Positions 1-10,921 of a stretch of DNA of 64,000 nucleotides are shown here, piece after piece; position 1 is the first letter of the stretch, and every line of letters begins with the position of its first letter. Location of the stretch: assembly GCA_958299035.1 (NCBI GenBank), contig CATQJL010000112.1:46458941-46522940 (forward strand). Direction: 5' to 3'. The position numbers and the translations under genes are program-made. Source of the stretch: Cylicocyclus nassatus. Taxonomy: Eukaryota > Nematoda > Chromadorea > Rhabditida > Strongylidae. A model generated the notes under the pieces. It was not told the origin of the DNA. It did no database searches and saw only the letters and a program-made list of their open reading frames with translations.

Positions 1-190
1 TGATGTTTACCACACGAACTTTCGATTATATTCACTATTGAAGATAACCTCACATTGTTTCCTAAAAATTTTCCTGTTTCAAAGTACTTCCAAATCCGGC
101 ACACGAGATCCCCTTCGATACGAAGTCGACAAGGATATAGTCGAAACATTTCATATGGTGATGTTTGTCGTTGCACATGCCCTTTGTTTA

Positions 191-342
191 AATTGGTTTG
201 GTGGCTGGAAGGAGGGGCTGCGTAACCTAATCAAGGCTAGATAATGATCAGAGAGAACGCGCGCGAGAGAGACGCAGACTGCATGGCGGGCGCGAGCAGC
301 CTTTAGGCCACAAAGCCCCGCCTTCCAGCCGCCAAGCCAGTT
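191..342. mobile_element. Small foldback (MITE-like) element
   Basis: The arms at 191-212 and 321-342 are inverted copies differing at 3 of 22 positions, sharing the core GGCTGGAAGG. No coding capacity is visible. The element lies next to a diverged copy of another repeat family (351-545). Confidence 0.55.
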
Positions 343-350
343 GAATCAGA

Positions 351-545
351 GGTTACCGTCCACCTTTGGCGTTTCCCTCCAAAATTCTCGAAACAGACAA
401 CCTTCAGGTGGGCATTTCGATGTATTCTCAATGTTATCTTTCCTTTTTGGTACTAATCACCTCAAAGCTATGTATGAGCGATAACAGTGTTTCTTGCGTT
501 TTTGTTACTGCAAATCTACGATGAGGACGCCAAAAATAGACGATT
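351..545. repeat. Diverged partial copy of the Tc1-like MITE found intact at 44032-44315
   Basis: Shared landmarks in the same order are CACCTTTGGCG, CCTTCAGGT, CTTTCCTTTT, TAATCACCTCAAA or TAGTCACCTCAAA, a CGATAA stretch, TTGCGTTTTTG, and GATGAGGACGCCAAA. The outer terminal CAGTCGCTTC is not recognisable here, so this is a worn copy. Confidence 0.6.
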
Positions 546-2555
546 GTGTGATGCACACATGTCCATATTTAAAATATTTGATTATACTCCCTGCGCTTTA
601 TTTTTACAAGCACAAAATCGCTCTCACAGCGAATGATTCGCTTAACGAAGCCAACGCGAATGCCGAACGCGATGAACGCCTCGTCCGATCACGCACGTCG
701 AAAGTGCATAGCGACAGCCGTAGCACTATCTTTATGACTCGATTGAGAGAGAAAGAACAATGTTCTGTGCCGTTTCTCGAAAATTGAATGGAATAAGGTC
801 AAAGAAAAACTAACTGCAAGGCACCAAAAAAATGCTCGAAGTGCCCTTTCCCTCACTGTTTGCAGGCAATTGCAATATTTGCAGATTTGCTAGGTAAAAA
901 AGAAAAAAGTGGGGGAAAAAGCAAGAAAAGCACAATTTTCCAGAAGAGTTAGTTTCAAAGAAATTTTTACCAAATGCTAGGAGAACTAACCACCAAACCA
1001 TCAAAACATAGCTAAATGGTTTAGAAAAAGAGGATTTCATACTTTTCCTGCGAACCTAGTCCATTCTCAACTCAACATCTTTTCGCCACGATTTAGCTAC
1101 AGGTAAACCAACAACAAAAAAGAAACGAAGAAAATACAGAGGATGGCCAAGCCATGGCCCAGATTATGCAATAGACGATCATAGCTGAAAAACTAAAATG
1201 CCTCTTCCCCCTCCTCAGCCCTCATGGCGTAAAACAATGGAATGCGATCTCGTCACTGTTTTTTTACCAGTAAATAACCACATGCATGGCAATCAATCAA
1301 GTCAGATGAGAGGAGCCTGGTGATAAATTTAATGCAAAGGCAGTAATTTATGTGCATTTGGAAAAAAGCGACCATCCATGCAAAGGCAAATAAATAAATC
1401 AGAAAATGGCAAAAAAAGCGGAAGAATGCTTGGAAGAAAAAGCAGCTGTTGAAAGGATATTTGAAGTAGGACGTTAAATTGATGATAAATGTCAAAAAGT
1501 AATCCTAAAAGCAGTAAAATCGCAAGAATACCGAGAATTGAGGATGATTAGGATGAGCCAATGGCGGATTGCGCAGGGGACAGAAAGGACGTGGCGCAGA
1601 CGGTATTTCGAAACAGTCAAAATTTCGATATGTGCAAATTTGGAACAAAAATATGCAAGATTGCCCAAAAACCTGACGAGATTCCGCCGGATGTAAAGCT
1701 GAGAGAAATTTCTGGGCAGAAATAGTCAACTGACTAAATCTAACAGTCAGCTCTTTGCGACAAAACCAATCAGTCTTACTGGACCAAGCTGACACGCAAG
1801 AAATGAAGAACTAGAGCGCTTTCGCTAGCTCCCCCACTTACCGCAGGACTTTTTTCGATCGCGAAATACCGAATTACAGTCGATCATCGCAGTCGGCCGC
1901 AGCGTTTTAGCAGCACATCGAGTAGGGTGCGATGGAAATCGAGAGCAGAGTCGAGTCGACAACAACCAAAGTGGGCGGGACGGCTGCAGCCAGCCAGCCC
2001 CAGCCCTACGGGCGGGGCCCGAAAGTACACTTCACGTAGGAGACGTTCCGAATCACGCGCATCTGCAGACGGTTCTGCTGCCGGCACGACATGTGTTCCG
2101 CACGGGGAACGGCGCCGAACTGATGCGGATACCGCCGCCATCGGCGCCGCGCCGTTCGCTAGGGATGTAAAGTTTGCCTTTCCCAAACTTACAATTGAAG
2201 AAATGTAGCCTTCTAGACCACGGAATGCGATTGGCCTGGGACTGCTTGAATTCTTGGAGGGGAGGGGAGATACAGGGGAAGGAACGAACCGCCATTTTGG
2301 GCCGCTTCCATGAGCAAGTGGTCCCTTCGCAAAGCTCTTGCATGTTGTCTGAGGACCCCTATTCCGCGAAGGCCGCCCAAAATGGCGGAGTTCACTCCCC
2401 TACACCTATGGGGTGCTTATGGTTATTAGACATGTTAGTGCGAGTAGGTGGGGTTTTGTGGGTTTACGGTAAGTATACGTTACAGGGCGCGAACCCGTTT
2501 TGAAACTTCTTTGATTCCGCATGGAGGGGTCATTTATACGCTGGCGTATAATATA
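546..2555. other. No gene recognised
   Basis: Open frames are short, overlap on both strands and show no family signature or splice-supported continuation. A GC-rich patch lies at about 1900-2200, but I see no coding exon in it. Confidence 0.5.
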
Positions 2556-2693
2556 TTGGGATACGGTAGGTGCACGGTATGGGGTATCACCTCAACCTCA
2601 CACTGAGGTTTCACCATGCCAAACATTCGTGATCAACATAAAGCTACAGAGATTCGAATAGCGACTCCATACCGTACATCTATCGTGTCCCAA
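2556..2693. repeat. Imperfect foldback repeat
   Basis: The left arm starts TTGGGATACGGTAGGTGC. The right arm, read on the minus strand, is TTGGGACACGATAGATGT, and both continue into ACGGTATGG. A MITE origin is likely. No open frame is attached. Confidence 0.5.
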
Positions 2694-5600
2694 GTTCTTT
2701 TTTGCGACTTCAGAGCTAAGAAATGTATCTAGCTGACTCACTGAAAAATCGGGCGCGTTTCCGCTATTCGGATCCAAAATCTCCGAATTTTGCTCAGGTT
2801 TTGCCTAAGAGGATTGTTTCAGTGCAGGTCATAAACGCGCTTGATCACACCTATTGCCATAACAAGGGGTGATGGTAAGTACAGTGCAGAAGAAAACGCG
2901 GACCTGCCTGACATCTGGTCCAGGCGGGGGGAGGGGTGAGGAAAGAAATTGATGCGCTCATCAAGAAAATGATCCCATTCCTGAGAGCGGCCGTGAACAT
3001 CTTTGTGAGAACGTGGAGGAGGTAAAGGACAGAACCTCACATGTTTTGCAGAAATTTTGCCTAGGGTTTTGCTACTTATCGCGACTACATAATCGCCGGG
3101 GTTAGTGGGACCTGATAGGTGCAGTTACCGTAATCTACAAGGAGATCAATCATACAGAATAAGTGTCATTATAGTCACTATGTTGGATAGCTCTCCTGAA
3201 TTTCCAGCAGTAACTAATCTTATCACCGTTCACCCATCGTTACTCCTACAAAATGTCTTGCGAGTTGAGTGCAGTATTCATGTGGTAACACCTCTTACGC
3301 CCCAAGGCCGAACTTGAGGAGTATTTGTTATTTTAGAAGTTGATGCAAGGCATGATATAAAAAAAGGAGGCGATCAAAGTTTTGGATACCAATCTTGACG
3401 CCACAGAATAATCAAATCATGATTATCAATGGAAAGTGCGAAAGTACTGCTTGATAACAATTTCCGAAACCATTCTCCTCTGCCACTTCGTTTGTGACCG
3501 GAAAGCAGAAATGAAACTGGTGAAAAACCGTTATGGATTTTGTGCAAGCACTTTCTGCAAACTTTCAGAGCACAAAAAAAAATCCAGACTTCGCTTGACC
3601 GTAATGCAGGGTAGCTGCTTTTGGCTCTTGCCAACTGAAACGTTCAAAAAATTTCCAAAACATGTACACATTTCGCATTCATTCGTAGTATTTTTGCGTC
3701 GGTTCACTTTCGAAATATCGGAAGTTTGCGTTTCTGTATCCTTCCCGCCTGCTTCCTGGGTTACATCGATAGCTGCACGTACCAGCCATGCCAGTGCCGT
3801 TCTAGCATCGTGCCGGAAAGTCGTCAATGAGTAAGCGTTGGGTCCACGCGTCTATTCCAGCAAGCCGCTACTCCGCGCTGTGTGGCCCTAGAAAAAACCC
3901 TAAAACGGAGCTGGCGATGGCACAGCTTCGACACATGCTCGATTCACTGGTAGATCCTACCATCCTATACTAGACTTCCTTGTGATTGTGGACATTAGTG
4001 AGCTGATTTTGCTATCCTGCAGAAGCGTATTGCTTACTTTTGTTTGGCTATCTGCTCCCCTAAATACCGCAATTAACGATGGAGATAACATGCTGATCAC
4101 GAAATTGGAAGCATTGGAAAGATATTTTTAGGAGGTGGTATGTGCGCAAAGGTGATTGAAACCACAGATTTGCAAAGAAGAAGATACTAACTATATATGG
4201 TCTAGTGAAATTGTTGATCGTTTGCATTGAAGGGCCTTTTTGTGGGATTATTGTAGGTGTACGGTAACCATAGTGTCTCAGTTGACCTTACAATAAATCC
4301 TCGTATTAATGATCAGAAGGTCAGGTAACCCCTCCCATTTGCAACGGCTTTGGGTTTCCTACTTCTCTTACTGTAAGCGCAACAAAAGAGGCGAACCGAG
4401 AAAAAATCACCGTGTTCTTGATAAGTATATCGAATATTATCACAAGGCAAGTTTGAGCAATATCCACTAAAACTAGCGTTTCTTGATATCTCTTTCGGTT
4501 TTATTTCAGTCAAGATAGAAAACTGTAATTCTGTGCCGGCGCAACGAAGCGAGCGACTCTAAACGTGGCCTTACCTTGCTGGAGAAGACAAAAGCTCAGA
4601 ATAGATAAAAATTCCTGAGTTACTGAATACGAATGTAGAGGAATTGGCAATCGAAGACAATGTGGGGAAGGAGCATAATCCAAGCCCTAAAGGAACAGAC
4701 GCTTTCCGACTTTGCACTCCTTAATCTGTGAATGGTGAACTCATGAAATGGTAATGTATAGTTGACTTATTCAATTACTATCATTAGCGCTAAAATTATC
4801 TCAACAAAGGGCTATTTTGAGAATGCGGAAACAAGCTATGTATAAGCGAACAAGCATCCGTTGAGGTTCGAAATTGGTCACCTTTTACCTAAAAAGAAAA
4901 TTGATAAAAGAATAATGAAAAGAAAGAACTAACATTCTACAATTAGGGAACATGATTGTGGCGCAGGAAACACCTCAAGTGATTCAATACATATATCGAA
5001 GAAAGTGATTTCCAATGGGGGCTTTGCTTTGAAGATCAAGGTAAATTCTTCTGAATAGTGAAGAGTAATAATTTCCAAAAGCAGCTACTGAACCGCAAGC
5101 AAAGTTTGCAAACCATCTTTTTTCTCATGGCTATAAGTGCTGCAAAGACATATCATTCATTGTGCAGAACAAAACTCCCTAAGGGCTCACTTCAAATTTC
5201 TTGCGACTTCCTATTTCTTTACCAGAAATTACTTTGATTAAGAGGATCTCGACCATGCCGGAGATTTTGGGAGCTGGGAATTTAGATAATGCAATTCCGT
5301 AACATAGATCTACCAAGGAACTGCCAAATTATGATAATATGGTATACACTGAATGACAAATCGTATACAATATTGATTCTACTTTGAATGATGAGTTGTA
5401 CCTCTCCGATAGAACACAAACTATGCAGTAAACATTTATTGACTAGCAAAGAATGGATGATAATCATTGATATAGAAGCTTCGACTTAACTGAACCATTG
5501 TCTTCGCAGTCCAGCCAAATACTGCACTTACAAGAAGAGTTGAAAAAAAATTGCCGTTCAAAGATGTACTTCAACGAAAACTACATCTTTAGCTGTAAAA

Positions 5601-6419
5601 AAACAGCTAAAGCGGTAGCTTCGACTACCATGAAAAGAACGTCTTCATGTCAAATTTACGACTCATCGGTGTGTCGTAAGCCTGAAGTAGTTGTTCAGAA
5701 GTCTCTTAGCGGAGGGCTGAGCGTCTGGTTTCAGCTTGCACTTTTTTGACATTATGGTGTCCTCCTAGTACATAACTAGTCTTATCCTCCTGGCACATAG
5801 CCTTCATTTCAAATTTATATAATTGAATCAGCTGCCCGCACGCCTATTTGCTCGCTTATAAACGTCAAAATACCAGGAAATCTCATACAATCGTTTTGCT
5901 GTAGAATGAGGCTCTGACAAGGGGAGGATACTTGGTCGAAGTGGCGTTTCCATATAAAATGTGAACTATCTTATAGAGCATAAAGCGTTGATTCCAAATC
6001 TGCTTTCCATATCTGCAAAGCGCTTCTGCAAAGAGAGTTATGAGAATTTTTTCATGCAGAAATTTGAAAGGGCGGTTGCAATAAAATCACTTAGCCCGCG
6101 AGCTCATATGAGCCGTGATTACTACTAGAGGCTTTTATGCAATAGATACCTTCAATCTAATAAACTCATGCCGTCCTTACCCTTTTCAAGCGCCGGAAAG
6201 ATCTCAACACCTGTTTTTATCTTAGCCAAATCGTTGTATTTTTACCTCCAAAAATTCCAACTCTCTCCCAAAAGCGCTTTGCAGGTAAGGGAAGCAGATT
6301 TGGAATCAGCGTTTTATGTCCTATATAATAACATTTCTTATGGAAAAGCCACTTCGGCTAAGTATTCTTCCCTTGTGAGATGTTCTCTCTCTACAATTTA
6401 ACTATCGTTACTATGAACT
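2694..6419. other. No gene recognised
   Basis: About 2755-2850 resembles parts of 39.1-39.3 kb (shared CCGCTATTCGG, TTTTGCTCA and CCTAAGAGG or CCTAGAGG landmarks), so some of this is probably old transposon sequence. Opposed frames at 3436-3834 (plus) and 3531-3827 (minus) match no family I know. Confidence 0.4.
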
Positions 6420-7420
6420 ATGGAGCAAGCCACGATAAAAGCTTCACTGGCGACGAGGAGGAATTATTGGCGAAGTTTACGCTTATGATAGAGCCATCCC
6501 TGGTATGGATTTACCCCATGAATTTGAAAAAAAATATTCGTTGAGAGGAATCAACAACGACGTGACAGATATTTTACGAACCAGCGTGAACATGGACTTA
6601 ATTACGTACCTTTCAAGGCACTGGAAAGGGATCAAGCTATAAATTAGCTTCAAAGTAAAACCTGGTTCTATGAATTCTTAGTCCGTGCCACACATGTATT
6701 TTTTGCTTCAAAGACGTCCTCAAAACCTATAAAAATCATTGGCCACCTTCAGGCACCTTAGTCTATTGTTTCGGTGTGATAATGCAGGAGTTCATGGGTT
6801 TGCAAAGGGTGGAGACATTCTGTCACCGGTAGGCTCCATCGTCGCGGACATCCAGCACATTCTTCATGCGTAGGGACGCACGGTTTGTTGCACATGTCCA
6901 CACGAAAGCACCCCTTTCGTGAACAGACTATTCCCTTTCTAGATATCAAGAGTACACACATTTTCACGAAATGATATGAGGTTGTAAAGAAAGTTCTACC
7001 AATTCTTCATAACTGCCGAAAATGTACGCGAATGCAAGAGGCTGGTTTGGGGCATGTTCTTAGTGTGTGATGGCCTCCTAATCAGCTGGAAAAAAAATGA
7101 CGATAAAGCAAGAGGAAATGCCCAAAAAAGAGGGAAATCCGCTGCGCTTAGGTCTGCGAAGCACGTTTTTCAGACTATAGACGCGCAGAAAGCAGCGGAA
7201 ACTCGATACAAAAATCTGTCTTTCACCCTTTCTATTATTTGGATGAAGCGGTATCCCACTACAACTTGCAGGTTTTTGGGCCTTTTTCCAAGCAGAATAA
7301 GCCCATCGAATTCAGGGTTCAAATCGCTCTCTAACTGTTTCGAAACGCAGCCAACGCCCTTCTTGGAGAACTTTCATGATGTATATAACCAATAATCCGA
7401 GCTTATCGATGACCAAAATG
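6420..7420 (+). pseudogene. Possible degenerate reverse-transcriptase remnant (Penelope/LINE-like)
   Basis: Two short peptides in different frames recall retroelement reverse transcriptases: one near 6808-6860 reads LSPVGSIVADIQH (compare the family pattern GSPLSPIVADIF), and one near 6920-6970 reads EQTIPFLDIKSTHI (compare the PFLD motif downstream of the catalytic site). The frames are broken by stops and shifts and no catalytic DD pair is readable. This is a weak call. The region ends directly at the Helitron insertion site. Confidence 0.28.
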
Positions 7421-7612
7421 CATGACCAAAGTATGGTTAATTGACAATCACTCATGTTGAAGATCTTAAATTCTGACAACATCTCATATACTGCACACAA
7501 ACAACAGCTATTGGATTTGCAGGGCATCGGTTTATCATCAATTATGAAATCCATCAATCCTTCAGAAGCGATCGATGAGGAAGCGGTCAACAACATTATT
7601 TCGTCATGCATA

Positions 7613-7743
7613 TCTTCTTATATATAAAGCTGAATGTCTGTTTGTATGTATGTCTGTATGTATGTATGTGTGTACGTATGTTCCGAATAGAAAATTCCAT
7701 TTCTGAACCGATCGGGACCAAACTTGGCACACATACACTTCGG
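7613..7743 (+). other. Helitron 5' end with subterminal inverted repeat
   Basis: TC at 7613-7614 is the 5' terminus. CACATACACTTCGG at 7730-7743 is the exact reverse complement of 17491-17504 near the 3' end, so the element has a 14-bp subterminal inverted repeat. A run of GTATGT-like units at about 7635-7680 is a short simple repeat. Confidence 0.8.
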
Positions 7744-7812
7744 GCCCCGGCGGGTGTCATAGGCTACTTTTCGTATCGATCGATATCGATTTTATCGATC
7801 TTTATCGATGTT

Positions 7813-8390
7813 TTTGCCGAGTCCACCTACGGGACTGGAATTTGGCACAGGGGGGTAATCGAGCATGCTGATTACGAATACAATTTTAGTTTTTAGAATC
7901 ATCCGCTACTTTTATCGATTTTATCGATTTTTTTGCAAAGTTTGACCTGCGGGGCTGGAAGTTGGCACAGGGGGGTAATCGAGCATGCTGATTACGAATA
8001 CAATTTTAGTTTTTAGAATCATCCGCTACTTTTATCGATTTTATCGATTTTTTTGCAAAGTTTGACCTACGGGGCTGGGAGTTGGCACAGGGGGGTAATC
8101 GAGCATGCTGATTACGAACACAATTTTAGTGTTTAGAATTATCCGCTACTTTTATCGATTTTATCGATTTTTTGCAAAGTTTGAGCTACGGGGCTGGGAG
8201 TTGGCACAGGGGGGTAATCGAGCATGCTGAATACGAATGCAATTTTGGTTTTTAGAATTATCCGCTACTTTTATCGATTTTATCGATTTTTTTTGCAAAG
8301 TTTGAGCTACGGACTGGGAACTGGCACAGGGGTAATCGACCACCCTGATTACGAATGTAGTAAGCTGTTTGTGAGAATATCCAGTATTTG
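7813..8390 (+). repeat. Tandem ~120-bp repeat, about 4.7 copies
   Basis: Successive units begin near 7813, 7933, 8053, 8172 and 8293. Each carries TTGGCACAGGGGGGTAATCG, GCTGATTACGAA, and a repeated TTTTATCGAT block. The last unit is diverged. The unit shares TTGGCACA with the 5' terminal segment of the Helitron, so the array probably grew from that sequence. Confidence 0.9.
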
Positions 8391-9134
8391 TTTTTTAGAA
8401 CCTTGGACTAGAAGGGCGTATATTGGTACTTGGTAATGCTGATTAAACGAGGTTCTTTATTTCTTATCCTCAATCCTGCATCAAAATATTTTTTTCTCTT
8501 AATTAGGACTGGATTTCGGTAAGGGTTAGGCGACTGCGGTTATTGCAAAACATCCTCCCTAAAATAATTCGAGCGCTAATGCTACGCTCAAACGTATTAA
8601 AAGCACACTGGTCATTTTTATAAAATCACAGCTTCGTTTTTTCGGCGAGGTCTAAATTATTCTGAAAAAAAAATTTTGTTTATGAAACACTCTTTTGGAT
8701 TTCAGGTTCTAATAGACCTAGACAAATTGCTGAATTTTTGCATGCACACATTGTATATGTGGGTAAACATACAAAAATATTTTGAGAAAAAAAACCGTTC
8801 TTCTAGGGGTTTTTTAAATTTGTTGAGAGGAAATCATGATGGCGTCTTCGAATGAGAAGGAAAAAAAATATGTAAGTAGCACCGCTGGATTGGCCATCAA
8901 AAGTTAGTATATACGTGTTTTTGACGCAAGGTCCCAGGATGTCTGTGAGACGAGATACAAACATTTTTGAATTTTCTGTAAAAATTCCGGTTTCACCGAG
9001 TGTTGATATATCCGTACGCTTTCAGCCAGTGAACCGCGGGTTCCGCCTCGACTGAGGTGGCCGAATGGCTCACCTCGACGGAGGTGTTGAGCCAGTGGTT
9101 CAATTTTTGTTACAACCTCGGTTGTCCGACAGAG

Positions 9135-10380
9135 GCAACCGATGGTTGTCCTCACAACCGATGGTTGTCCTCCGAGTGGAGGCAGCCGAATGGTTGTCCT
9201 CCGAGTGGAGGCAGCCGAATGGTTGTAACTCCGAATGGAGACAGCCGAATGGTTGTACCTCCGAGTGGAGACAACCGAATGGTTGTACCTCCGAGTGGAG
9301 ACAACCGAATGGTTGTACCTCCGAGTGGAGACAACCGAATGGTTGTACCTCCGAGTGGAGGCAGCCGAATGGTTGTACCTCCGAGTGGAGGCAGCCGAAT
9401 GGTTGTACCTCCGAGTGGAGGCAGCCGAATGGTTGTACCTCCGAGTGGAGACAACCGAATGGTTGTACCTCCGAGTGGAGGCAGCCGAATGGTTGTACCT
9501 CCGAGTGGAGGCAGCCGAATGGTTGTACCTCCGAGTGGAGGCAGCCGAATGGTTGTACCTCCGAGTGGAGGCAGCCGAATGGTTGTACCTCCGAGTGGAG
9601 GCAGCCGAATGGTTGTACCTCCGAGTGGAGGCAGCCGAATGGTTGTACCTCCGAGTGGAGGCAGCCGAATGGTTGTACCTCCGAGTGGAGGCAGCCGAAT
9701 GGTTGTACCTCCGAGTGGAGGCAGCCGAATGGTTGTACCTCCGAGTGGAGGCAGCCGAATGGTTGTACCTCCGAGTGGAGGCAGCCGAATGGTTGTACCT
9801 CCGAGTGGAGGCAGCCGAATGGTTGTACCTCCGAGTGGAGGCAGCCGAATGGTTGTACCTCCGAGTGGAGGCAGTCGAATGGTTGTCGGATGGTTGACAG
9901 AGGCAACCGATGGCTGTCCTCGATATAGACAACCGATGGCTGTTCTCCTCCGAGTGGAGACAACCGAATGGTTGTACCTCCGAGTGGAGACAACCGAATG
10001 GTTGTACCTCCGAGTGGAGACAACCGATGGCTGTTCTCAACAGAGGCAACCGATGGTTGTCCTCGACAGAGGCATCCGATGGTTGTCCGCCGAGTGAGGC
10101 ATCCGATGGTTGTACTCCAAGTGAGGCATCTGGTAGATGTCCTCCAAGTTAGGCATCCGATGGTTGTCCTCCAAGTGAGGCATCTGGTAGATGTCCTCCG
10201 ATTGAGGCATCCGATGGTTGTCCTCCAAGTGAGGCATCTGGTAGATGTCCTCCAAGTTAGGCATCGATGGTTGTCCTCCAAGTGAGGCATCTGGTAGATG
10301 TCCTCCGATTGAGGCATCCGATGGTTGTCCTCTAAGTGAGGCATCTGGTAGATGTCCTCCGAGTGAGGCAACCGTCCGGC
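9135..10380 (+). repeat. 5' minisatellite array of the Helitron (30-bp units, then ~27-bp units)
   Basis: About 24 near-identical 30-bp units fill 9171-9890, each reading CCGAGTGGAGGCAGCCGAAT then GGTTGTACCT, with GACAACC as the main variant of GGCAGCC. From 10040 the unit becomes GAGGCATCCGATGGTTGTCC plus a short linker, alternating with CATCTGGTAGATGTCC. Because 30 is divisible by three, several frames on both strands stay open; these are not genes. The 22-bp unit at 10043-10064 reappears inverted in the 3' array. Confidence 0.95.
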
Positions 10381-10420
10381 ACGAGGCAACCACCGGAAAT
10401 GACCGGTGCAGCGACGCCTC

Positions 10421-10590
10421 GCCTTATATACCCCTCCAAGGGGGCGGGGCAAGGGGCGGTCCAAAGTGGGCGGTCCAATTCGTGTGGTTAAGCATAGGCT
10501 TTCCATACAAAAACTATCCGCCCCTTCCGAGTTGGTGTGACCAATCACAGCCGGCCCCGCCCCTTTTCGAGGGGTATATAAGGCGGCCGA
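10421..10590. promoter_or_regulatory. Symmetric divergent promoter inside the Helitron
   Basis: A TATA box in the plus direction (GGGGTATATAAGGC, 10571-10584) is mirrored by the same motif on the minus strand (10421-10434). GC boxes sit inside both (GGGCGGGGC at 10442-10450; GCCCCGCCCC at 10554-10563). A CCAAT motif lies at 10541-10545. The right half should drive the Rep-helicase from about 10605. The left half points outward into the 5' minisatellite. Sequence shows the motifs; bidirectional transcription is inferred. Confidence 0.7.
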
Positions 10591-10749
10591 TCTCGCCATT
10601 GTCGGTCACTCACCTCTGCTAGCCGGCGGCCACTGAACCACCGAGAGCTCTGAGTACCAAGCGAGGACCAAAGATCCAAGGACCTGAGGACCTGATAAAG
10701 GACCTAGGATCTGAGGACCAAGCGACAAAGCCGAAAGGCTCTTTCCTCC

Positions 10750-10915
10750 TCGAGAACCGAGAAGCCAACGGCTCCACTCGAGTACCGAGAAGCCAACAGG
10801 CTCCACCTCGAGCACCGAGAAGCCAACAGGCTCCACCTCGAGCATCGAGAAGCCAACAGGCTCCACCTCGAGTACCGAGAAGCCGAGGCTCCCATATCTC
10901 GGGTACCGAGGAGCT
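10750..10915 (+). repeat. 30-bp tandem repeat in the Helitron 5' leader
   Basis: About 4.5 units carry GAGAAGCCAACAGGCTCCAC followed by CTCGAGYACC. The repeat lies between the presumed transcription start and the ATG at 10922. It is unrelated in sequence to the flanking minisatellites. Confidence 0.85.
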
Positions 10916-10921
10916 TACAGG

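Noticed and set aside
3531..3834. Opposed 132- and 98-codon frames
   Set aside because: The minus-strand peptide looks protein-like at its start but has no acceptor or donor and no family I recognise.
8904..10622. Several long frames on both strands (up to 499 codons) over the 5' minisatellite
   Set aside because: The repeat period is a multiple of three, so many frames stay open at once. The products are simple repeats and end outside any conserved domain.
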